Source of the DNA: Eutreptiella sp. 'Long Island Sound 2002'
Lineage: Eukaryota; Euglenozoa; Euglenophyceae; Eutreptiales; Eutreptiaceae
Length of the DNA stretch: 64,000 bases
Assembly (NCBI GenBank): GCA_964036045.1
Contig: OZ038378.1
Location: 55,301,995-55,365,994 of the forward strand
Direction of reading: 5' to 3'
The position numbers and the translations under genes were made by a program. This document shows, in pieces, positions 55,801 through 63,295 of this stretch (positions within the stretch are counted from its first letter, which is position 1; every line of letters starts with the position of its first letter). Below the pieces are notes generated by a model, which searched no databases, was not told where the DNA came from, and was given only the letters and a program-made list of their open reading frames with translations.

Positions 55801-56661
55801 ATGGCTCCTTTTCCCTTAGACATGTCACATGCTATGCCCTCCCATTGCCCTCCTTCTGAGCCCACATCTGATGATGGAAATAGCCCACCCCGCCGCAAAG
55901 TACGTGGTAAGGGGAGAGGTGGTGCCGGCGCAAAGTATTGCACCATGGGCCCTGGGAAGCGGAAGGAACAATTCCCTGGCCATCCCCTGAGTCTCCGCAC
56001 CAATGATCTTGGTATTGAAGTACTATGGTGCGATGCGTGTGGATGCCCCGTGAGCCACACAACGAAGAGCACAGTCCAATGTCATTTGGACTCCAAAAAG
56101 CACCAGGTGGCCGTTGAGACTATGCAGAAGAGGGAGAAGGCACGGGTCGAGCGCCGCCTAGAGGCAGAGGCAGATGCTCTACCTCATAAAGCCGCAATGA
56201 GGCAGCCCAGCCTACAATCCGTTGTGGCGTCATGCAACGACAAGAACAAGGCCGCTGATGATACGGTCTTTGCCTTCGCCGGTGCCGGCATCCCGTTGGA
56301 CAAGCTGGATCACCCCCTTGTGCGTGCTTGGTTGCAGAAGTACACCACCATTGCCGGTTGCTTGCCGCAAGGCAGCTCTGACTTCCCCAAAGTCAACGGC
56401 CAGCGTGTGCTTGACGGGCACCGAGGAGCAATTCACAAGAAGACTGCCGACCGCAACACCACACTACTTTTTGATGAGTGGACAGATGAACGCGGGGTGC
56501 CCGTTCTTGCAATTATTGCCCATGTTGGAGGCCGGTTGAAGTTCTGCATCGACGTTGCTTTCCTCGAGGGCAAGGGTCCGCAGCGGGGTGTGGAGCACAA
56601 AGTGGTCGCCGCTGCAAAGCACGTGTTGCAGCATGGGCGAAGGGCGCCTTGTATAGTGTAG
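55801..56661 (+). CDS. hAT-like transposase, N-terminal part (286 codons)
   Basis: ATG at 55,801 (MAPFPLDMSHAMPSH). A basic segment (RRKVRGKGRGGAG) precedes a zinc finger WCDACGCPVSH ... VQCHLDSKKHQ, the C2H2/BED-like type found at the N-terminus of hAT transposases and CGGBP1-like proteins. Then helix-rich KREKARVERRLEAEAD, and LLFDEWTDERGVPVLAIIAHV, which fits the start of the hAT RNase H-like catalytic domain (first Asp in FDEWTD), followed by FLEGKGP. The frame meets TAG at 56,659 in place of the remaining catalytic and dimerisation domains. In the same frame beyond it, only TAG stops occur until 57,135. It binds transposon ends in intact relatives. Confidence 0.72.
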   Translation: MAPFPLDMSHAMPSHCPPSEPTSDDGNSPPRRKVRGKGRGGAGAKYCTMGPGKRKEQFPGHPLSLRTNDLGIEVLWCDACGCPVSHTTKSTVQCHLDSKKHQVAVETMQKREKARVERRLEAEADALPHKAAMRQPSLQSVVASCNDKNKAADDTVFAFAGAGIPLDKLDHPLVRAWLQKYTTIAGCLPQGSSDFPKVNGQRVLDGHRGAIHKKTADRNTTLLFDEWTDERGVPVLAIIAHVGGRLKFCIDVAFLEGKGPQRGVEHKVVAAAKHVLQHGRRAPCIV

Positions 56662-57000
56662 CTTCCGACAGCCGCCAACGTATACCTACGGGCGGTTAAG
56701 CTATCCAACTAGGGGCGAATAGTCGGGGGCAACGAACCGCGAAACGCATCGATACGCCAAGCTCACTGGACTGGGCACCCTGTGGGCTTGGGAAGGCTTC
56801 CGACAGCCGCCAACGTATTTGTACGGGCGGTTAAGCTATCCAACTAGGGGCGAATAGTCGGGGGCAACGAACCGCGAAACGCATCGATACGCCAAGCTCA
56901 CTGGACTGGGCACCCTCTGGGCTTGGGAAGGCTTCCGGCAGCCGCCATTGTATTCTTACGGGCGGTTAAGCTATCCATTGAGGGGCGAATAGCCGGTTGC
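56662..57000. repeat. 135-bp tandem repeat, 2.5 units, in frame with transposase
   Basis: Units start gcttccgacagccgccaacg at 56,661 and 56,796 and gcttccggcagccgccattg at 56,931, exactly 135 bp (45 codons) apart. Each has a hairpin: CCGCC, AA bulge, CGTA, four-base loop, TACG, GGCGG. Loops are TACC, TTTG and TTCT while the stem is kept, with a U-G wobble in unit 3. Translation gives LPTAANVxxRAVKLSN-TAG-GRIVGG; unit 3 has GAG at the TAG position and runs on as SIEGRIAGCFNGVWGGG to TAG 57,133. It could be coding, RNA structure or a simple duplication. Confidence 0.85.
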
Positions 57001-57306
57001 TTCAATGGGGTATGGGGTGGAGGCAGTATTGGGGCTCTGCTGCTTCTTGCCGAGGGTGTAACGCCCCTCCTCCTAAACCACAGTAGAAGGGTGAGACTTC
57101 CCTACCACGCTTTGCATGTTGAGCCGGGGCCGTAGTCTTCACATTGATGGAGCGATGGTGTCAACAGATCAACATGCGTCTTGATAAACATAGGGGTTTT
57201 GGGAGTCCTATAGCATTTTAGCAAAACCGCATTTTATGCCGCATTTTTTCTCGCATTTTCCGCATTTTTTCCGCATTTTTCCGCATTTTTTTCCAATCCC
57301 GGCGAC
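57001..57306 (+). other. hAT element 3' part
   Basis: Holds the in-frame extension GALLLLAEGVTPLLLNHS ... LHVEPGP to TAG 57,133-57,135, a second stop TGA shortly after, then the AT-rich subterminal block of CGCATTTT repeats before the right inverted repeat. Confidence 0.5.
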
Positions 57307-57390
57307 CGCATTTTTCCCCCCCCCCTGACACCGTCACCTGCAACTCCGCGTACCCCTCAAGACAGCACCTCCCTGATCGCCACGTCATCC

Positions 57391-57696
57391 TTAGTACCCC
57401 CACCATACGGTCCACTTGACCATCACGCCGTCGCAATCCTCGATGTATACTTCGCCGCTTCCGGGGCCTTCAGGCTGCTCCCCCAACCCCGTGCAACGTG
57501 CCCAGGGGGCGTCGTAACTCATGCACCGCAGCGCCGGGAGCGCTGTCGCCCGCCCCCACGCAGACCCTTGAACCCTCGGAGTATCCCGAGCAACTACCCC
57601 CGTAACTGCCGTAACCGGGCCGCCGGTAGAGACGCCGGTGTCATGGGAATACCCTACAGGGGTTTGGGCCTTATTACCCTGGTCGGGACGACCCAT
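57391..57696 (-). CDS. Hypothetical ORF beside the hAT insertion
   Basis: About 101 codons with globular composition: VGYSHDTGVSTGGPVTAV, CMSYDAPWARCTGLGEQ and GEVYIEDCDGVMVKWTVW. The DNA transposon inserted about 60 bp downstream of its end. It may be the last part of the same decayed polyprotein or a separate exon. The displayed start is not a clear ATG and the frame could extend upstream. No family recognised. Confidence 0.35.
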   Translation of the reverse strand: MGRPDQGNKAQTPVGYSHDTGVSTGGPVTAVTGVVARDTPRVQGSAWGRATALPALRCMSYDAPWARCTGLGEQPEGPGSGEVYIEDCDGVMVKWTVWWGY

Positions 57697-58147
57697 GACA
57701 CCTTACTGTTGTACGTGGCGACCCGGGGCAGGCGGGTGAAGCATCCCTGCCCGACCCAGGCCGACCTATCACATCGCGTTGGCCGTCATACGCCGTCTGC
57801 CATCACCGCACACTCAGGCCATGAGGACACTGCTTCTCAGGTGCCACCACCGCCGCTGCGTCCAGCATAGGGACGGTGGCAAGCGCACCCACATTTCCCA
57901 CACTCTGTCAAGCTGCATTACCCCCGGCCCCCACCGCGCCTTCACCATGTCCTCCGTGATGCCACAACCAGAGAACCCGCGAGTCGCCTTCCAGAGCTGC
58001 CCACCACAGCAGTAGGGGTAGGACTGCCGTCGGCGCACCGGGGCATCTCACCCCTTCCACCCGGACGCTCCTCAGGTCACCCTGGATTGCCTTTCAGGCA
58101 CTTGAGGACATCTGTCCAGAGTGCCATAGCGCCCATCTCGCCTTAGG
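57697..58147. other. Spacer with only weak open frames
   Basis: A short minus-strand frame (GFSGCGITEDMVKARWGPGV) is present but has no supporting motif. Nothing else seen. Confidence 0.4.
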
Positions 58148-58855
58148 TCACCCCGTACTCGCACGCTCCCGACACGTCCCGCAGAGTGGGGCGGAGGCAC
58201 ATTGATGAACCCAAACCGGCGTCGTCTCTCTGCACCCGTGGCATTGCTGTGGGAGCACGGACCGCCACGGGACGCAGCTATCATCACAGCACTGCGACCA
58301 CAGGTCCTGCCACACATCACGGCACGCTTCCTGGAGACGGAGCAAAGCACCTGCCAGCGCGCGTGCAGTGGCACAACTGAGCAGGTTGCGCCTCGCTTCA
58401 TCCCACGTGGACACCGGGCGGAGTATCGGCTGTCCGTTGGACATCACCGGTAGGCTCTCAAGCAGCCGGGGCCACCGCGCTACCTTGGGGCTGCGTGTGT
58501 CATGCGTCATGAGCTCCCAACCATAGTCCCGCACGATCTCCCCGATGACATCAGCCCCGTCCAGCCCCGGGCCCCTGGCGGACGCGAGAACCAAGCGTTG
58601 TCCTCCCGTCCGAGCCTCGACGACCGCCGCCATGCCCAGGGTATCGAGGGTGTGACGGGCATCGGCAGCCACGTTGTCGTCCCCCTCAGGCAGAGAGAAC
58701 ATGGCCTCCGTAACGTGGCCCTGCGCGTCGTCTCCCTGTACCCGTGCCAGCTGCTTGGAGCCCACCAACACGGCCATGGCCGGCCGCTCCGTCACTGCCG
58801 GAATGACTCGTCGCAGCTGCCGGTCATACAGCCACAACGTCCCCACGTCGAGCAC
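58148..58855 (-). pseudogene. Unknown ORF with Cys-rich end, downstream of RNase H remnant
   Basis: Frame of ~235 codons beginning MLDVGTLWLYDRQLRRVIP, in a different frame from the preceding segment (a slip near 58,870 would join them as PVLAVAVVLDVGTLW). It contains PAMAVLVGSKQLARVQGDD, VRDYGWELMTHDTRSP and a Cys-rich tail CHGCRETTPVWVHQC ... PLCGTCRERAS that could bind zinc. No family recognised; probably the C-terminal continuation of the same retroelement polyprotein. Confidence 0.45.
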
Positions 58856-58863
58856 GACAGCTA

Positions 58864-61164
58864 CCGCCAGGACTGGGAGGTTGCACAGAGGCTGCTGAAA
58901 GACCGGCAGACCTCGCGAGGCCAGCCCATGATGTTCCCCACAGCCGGATGGTCTGCGTACACTTGGAGCCAGGGATCACTCTGGCCGTCAGGGCCCCTCA
59001 CTATGGTACCACGCACCATGGCCCATGACTGCGCCGATACCACGCGGGACCACTCGCGGAACGCAGGGTAGTCCCGAGTCATCCAGGAACCGATCCACTG
59101 GCTGAAGGCCTGCGCCACCGCCGCCATCCAGTGGGGGAACAAGGACATGGCCTCCTCGTGCGCGATGTACGACCTGGGCACCAGCAGCGCATGCAGCGGT
59201 GCCCTCTGAAAGGTCGCCTGCAGGTCGTTGGGGAGGCCGTCGAACGGGTTCCATGGCGGATGCCGTCGGACCCTCCCTGCTGGCGGGCAGAAGGGTGTGT
59301 CACCTCGCAGGAACGCGTACACTGCCCTCCTTCAATCTTGCATCGGCAGCTGCATGATCTGGGTGAGCCGATGGTTCCTGCGGGCATACACATCTTCCCC
59401 AACCTGGACCATGTCCTCCACACAGAGCTTGGCCTTCGCAGGGCCCCGGGACGACGCCGCCAGCACTGCCGCGAACAGCCGCTTCACGTCCCCGGGGACG
59501 ACACCCGCCATCAGGGATTCCGTCCACCTGCAGCCGTGCTCCCTCCACGCCATGAACCCCACCGCCCTGTCCGTCAGGGGAACTTCCGCCGTGAACTCCT
59601 CCACACGCCTGCACAGGAGTCATGCCACCTCCTTGTCCCGCGTACACAGCAAGCGCATGTGGCCAATGTCCTCCTCCGGCCCCCCACAGCAGATACAGGG
59701 GTGGGCCGGTATCGCCACACGCGTGAGCTTCTGCCTCCACCGTCGCATGACTTGCATGGTGGACAAGCGGCCGTCACGTGCCCGCAGCATATTCCTGTGC
59801 GTGGGGCCGCGGTGCACAGCTCCCAGGGGCACCGCCTCACAGGCGCTAGCCAGTGGCGTATGGGCCCTGGTGCGCGCCGCCAGCGAGCGCCACTCCATCT
59901 CCCTGACGAGCTGAAGGGCTTGCATGGAGGGTACACGCGGCTCGAGCTCTCCATCACCTGCAGGCACCAAGAGGATGGCATGCTCCTTGGGCAGGACTAG
60001 ATGAACAGGCGGGGCCATTGCACGGGCTGCGGCAGAGTCCGGCGCTTCAAGCGGGTCTGCCGCCAAATGCGAGCTCTGCCGCACCACCCAATGGTGTGGC
60101 CCCCGTACTCTGCGTGGTAGCCGCCGCAGCCCCTCCACTATCCAGCTCAGTGTGTGCTGGTTGACCAGATGCGAGGTCGGCCCCTTGATGCCACGGTACA
60201 GGGCCTCCTGCGCCCTGCGCAGGTGCGCTCCAATGATGGAGGCATCCACCACGTGCACCGTGCATGCCGACGGGGGCGTGTGCAACACGTATGCCGCCGC
60301 GCCGATGATCTCCGCCTCCGGGACCGTGCCGTGGATGGCACCCGTCCACGTGGGGCTCCCATGGCTGGCCACCGCCACATTGGTGGCTTCGTCCCCCTGG
60401 GGCGACGCGTCAGACGATGTGACTTTGGTCGCCACCGGCACCCAAAAGTACCGGTGGGGTTCCAGCCATGCCACGTCGGAGTGGGGGCTCCGCGTGACTT
60501 TTCCTAGGGACGCCGCGCTGGAGGCCGTGAGCTCCGGGGACAGGACCACTTTCGGCTGATACACCGCATGCGGCCTCCAGGCCAGGTCGCATCCGCAGAC
60601 AGACTTGATGGCGTCAAGGGCCGTGGTATACTCTGCTCCCCACACCGTCGTGGAGCAGGAGGGCTGGTACACCACCACAGAGCCCTGTTCCACCGCCCCG
60701 CCATCACGCAACGACGTGACGGCGACATGCGGATCGTGTGGCACGTTGGACATCCGAACCACCTCCGGGACCGAGCACTCATCGGCGTCCGGGACGGGGC
60801 CTGCTTGCAGCAGAAGGACGATTCCCCACTCGCTGCACCCACGCACCGCCGCGCACGCCCTGGAAAACGCGGGCCGCCCGTGCACAACCCACAGGGGCGA
60901 TGGGTTTATGCCGCCCCCGGCATGTGGTGTGAGCAAGGGGACTGACGCCGGATCGTCTTGCTGTCGGTAACCTTCAAAGACATCTCCCAGCAGGAACAGG
61001 AGGGCGGCAAGCAGGACAAACGGCATGGACTGCCCCGGGTTCGCCAGGTCCCATCCTTCCTCCCTGTACCCGCCCACCACATACACGTCCCCCGTAGTGG
61101 ACTGCCTAGTGCGTTTGCTGGCCTTCTTTCGGCGCACCGGGTGAATTAGACGGTGAGTCAGTGA
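58864..61164 (-). pseudogene. Retroelement C-terminal polyprotein with degenerate RNase H
   Basis: One frame from 61,164 to 58,864 interrupted by two TGA codons (59,622-59,620 and 59,334-59,332), both followed by plausible protein (LLCRRVEEFTAEVPLTD; RRAVYAFLRGDTPFCPP). Near the start a hydrophobic stretch, MPFVLLAALLFLLGDVF. RNase H-like region: VAVASHGSPTW (the usual Asp before Gly-Ser is His), PEAEIIGAAAYVL (Glu), VHVVDASI (Asp) and HHWVVRQSSHLAADPLEA. Knuckle PCICCGGPEEDIGHMRLLC. The lost first Asp and stops imply it is dead. The region after the knuckle matches nothing I recognise. CGA-to-TGA changes would explain both stops. Confidence 0.6.
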
Positions 61165-61195
61165 ACATACATACATACATACATACATACATACA
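61165..61195. repeat. (TACA)n tract
   Basis: About seven units at the truncated edge of LINE-D. Confidence 0.95.
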
Positions 61196-61709
61196 GCGGG
61201 GTGGCCAGGAGAGGGAAGCCATCCCGGCGAGCCCAAGGGAGAAGGCGAGCAAGGGGCAAAGAGCAGGTCATGAAAGGACAGACAGCGACATGGTTGTTGC
61301 GCCAGTTGGGCCTTTGATCAGTATGATCTGTTTCACATGTTTACTGGTTGGATGTTACACGGTGTACCCAGAGCATGGGGACACAGGGCAAGCAGGGCAA
61401 GCAGGGGGCAGTGAACAGAGGAAGACAGGGGAGCAAGAGAGACATGGTTGTTGGGCCAGTTGGGCCTTTGATCAGTTTTATCTGTTTCACATGTTCACTG
61501 GTTGGCAGTTGTACGGGGTGCACAGTGTGCACAGCGAGGTGAGCGGCGAACCGGGCAAAGGGCACAGGGTCGAAGGGCACGCTGCGCGGCGAGCGGAGAG
61601 AACACAGCTCAGGGTCCAGGGTCAAGGGTCCAGGGTCAAAGAAGAACAGAGCACTCAAAGCATTAGGAGTGACGACCACAGTCCAACACGGGCGCAAAGA
61701 AAATGGATG
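61196..61709. repeat. Family D copies (partial unit and D7)
   Basis: Two units start with ggttgtt...gccagttgggcc at about 61,290 and 61,445. The second is full length with gtgcacagtgtgcacagcga, gggcaaagggcacagggtcg and cattaggagtgacgacc, ending ggatgg at 61,709. A cagggcaagcagggcaagca run lies between them. Confidence 0.8.
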
Positions 61710-61854
61710 GTACATACATACATACATACATACATACATACATACATACATAGATACATACATACATACATACATACATACATACATACATACATACATA
61801 CATACATACATACATACATACATACATACATACATACATACATACATACATACA
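61710..61854. repeat. (TACA)n microsatellite
   Basis: Array with one tagata variant between D7 and E3. Confidence 0.97.
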
Positions 61855-62400
61855 TAGTCATAGTCATAGTCATAACCACTTATCATGTGGTCTCCTGGAG
61901 TTACCGGGCATCTCGCACCGACGGGTGGTTCCTGCCTCGCTCGATCCCGTGCGTCCTAGGGCTGCCTGAGGTGGCCCACAGCATGACGCAGGACCAGAGG
62001 AACGTGGATACCAGCCAACCTGGATTTGGGGGCAGCGGCAACTGCAGAGCTTTAGCATTAGCTACGGCGACGAGCGTTGGCCCGTTGAATCGCCGGGGGT
62101 CAGGGGGCAAGGCATGGCAACGCAGCAGTACAGCAACAATTAGCATGCAAGGGCGCCTCCTATGGGCGCACTGCGGGAACCAAGATGCAAAGCAGCACAC
62201 ATGTGGTGAAACAAGATTGGGCCCCGTCTTGGTGCTCTTTCCGGATGTCCCTTGCCATATAATCCCCTCTACCCACTTGCACCCTGTTCCCCCTCTCGGT
62301 ATCGTGTATGCAATAGCCCACGGACTTGGGGAGCTCTAGCCTAGCTTGACCCTCAGCCTTCATTGCCCCCATGTCCGTGTCGTACAGGTCATCAGTACGT
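61855..62400 (-). mobile_element. Family E copy E3
   Basis: The (TATGAC)n tail is followed by the conserved core (gagttaccgggcatctcg, ggtggttcctgcctcgctcg, cagcatgacgcaggacc) and the gcaaagcagcac step. On the 5' side the minus strand reads DLYDTDMGAMKAEGQARLEL and PKSVGYC, homologous to the E2 ORF. It supports E as an element at least ~550 bp long with a shared, possibly coding, 5' portion. Confidence 0.65.
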
Positions 62401-62429
62401 GGAGCCCATCTCGGGCACCACCCCATGTG

Positions 62430-62459
62430 GTGTGTGTGTGTGTGTGTGTGTGTGTGTGG
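62430..62459. repeat. (GT)n microsatellite
   Basis: About 14 GT units; the only long dinucleotide repeat in the window. Confidence 0.95.
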
Positions 62460-62551
62460 TAGCAAGGCACTGCTGTCTCCGGGCAGGGGAATGGCTCGCC
62501 AAGCATCTGATGGCGTGGGAGGACTTACCTACACCCAGTGCAGAAAACCCA

Positions 62552-63100
62552 TCAGTCGCGGGCGTAGCAGCTGGTTACGACCTTCCCCCTGCACCTAACC
62601 CCCCCCCCCCCCCAACACGTCGGCGCCTTGACATCCAGGCCTTCAAGCGACCACTTTTGGGGTGGCTTGATGGCTTGGGTGACATGGAGTTTGGGAAACG
62701 TCAGGTTCGGGACTTGGGTTAGTTCAGTGGCAAAAAATGCCATTAGGCGGGGAATGGCCACACCAGTGGGTGAGGCCTTTGGAATCCCCGACCCTCAGTG
62801 AACATCAAGGGATTTCAAAAACAATGCCGTGCCCCTTTTGAATGGCACAACCTTCTCGACCCAAGGGTTAGGGAACCCAGAACTACTTGAGGGCACAAAA
62901 ATAAAATGGGAGCCATCCTCGGCCTCATGATTATGTGTAAGCATAATCAAACAATTAACAATAAAAGTGCCCCCGGGCACAATGCAAGGGGGGGCGTCGC
63001 GATGGAGGTGTTGGGGCACATGATCATAGCAAGAGATCTCAGCCATATCCAACACCGTGCAACTCCAACCCACACCACCCACCATCCCTTTCTTGGCTGT
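62552..63100 (-). pseudogene. 2OG-Fe(II) dioxygenase-like ORF with two in-frame TGA
   Basis: Minus-strand frame reading VLDMAEISCYDHVPQHLHRD, PPCIVPGGTFIVNCLIML, HNHEAEDGSHFIFVP, VEKVVPFKRGTALFLKSLDVH, then TGA (62,797-62,795) and, still in frame, GSGIPKASPTGVAIPRLMAF, ending at a second TGA (62,554-62,552) before WVFCTGC and a GTAAGT donor. HxD (HLHRD) followed ~70 residues later by H in LDVH fits the iron-binding triad of double-stranded beta-helix dioxygenases. Both TGAs are explained by CGA-to-TGA change at Arg (DVH-R-GSG). Upstream exons and the true start are not identified. The family call is a motif-level inference. Confidence 0.45.
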
Positions 63101-63295
63101 CTCACGAACTGCAATCCTTTATAGGACAAGCATATTGTGCCACTTCTGGGGGTTGTGCTTGTGGTGCTTGCAACCCCCATAGTTCTAAAAAGAGTGCGGC
63201 GGGCCCCTAAATCCTTGGTATATGGAGGTTGATCAGATGCTCCTCAGCCACACCTGTGCCGTCAGCCACCCTCGGTATATCTGCGGAAATGCGAT

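Larger units (their letters stand above)
55606..57327 (+). mobile_element. hAT-like DNA transposon, 21-bp TIRs, 6-bp TSD
   Basis: Left end CA(G)10(A)5TGCG at 55,606-55,626; right end 57,307-57,327 is its exact reverse complement. The 6-bp direct repeat acaccg lies immediately outside both ends (55,600-55,605 and 57,328-57,333). CAGGG...CCCTG termini are typical of hAT elements. Subterminal blocks of (C)CGCATTTT repeats occur inside both ends (55,627-55,675; 57,205-57,300), as expected for transposase-binding sites. hAT usually duplicates 8 bp; 6 bp is unusual. The single ORF is only the N-terminal part of a transposase, so this copy is probably non-autonomous. Confidence 0.85.
57334..61164 (-). 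mobile_element. LINE-D remnant, 5'-truncated at (TACA)n
   Basis: A minus-strand coding remnant enters from a (TACA)n tract at 61,165-61,195 and holds an RNase H-like domain and a Cys/His knuckle typical of LINE C-termini, with no RT or endonuclease left. Its right side abuts the same microsatellite used by LINE-A and LINE-C. Downstream sequence (57,391-58,855) has further open segments of uncertain origin, so the left limit is arbitrary and set at the transposon edge. Confidence 0.5.

Noticed and set aside
56661-57000. Hammerhead ribozyme or group I intron in the 135-bp repeat
   Set aside because: No CUGANGA ... GAAA core on either strand and no group I P/Q/R/S-like core; only a simple hairpin is visible.
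29727-61709. Family D as a tRNA-derived SINE (A-box-like tgggccagttggg, B-box-like ggtcgaagg)
   Set aside because: The spacing between the two boxes (~110 nt) is too long, the B-box match is poor and no cloverleaf can be drawn, so only a repeat is reported.
5101-61854. CRISPR-like arrays among the direct repeats
   Set aside because: All repeat blocks are microsatellites, minisatellites or dispersed elements without unique spacers of uniform length.
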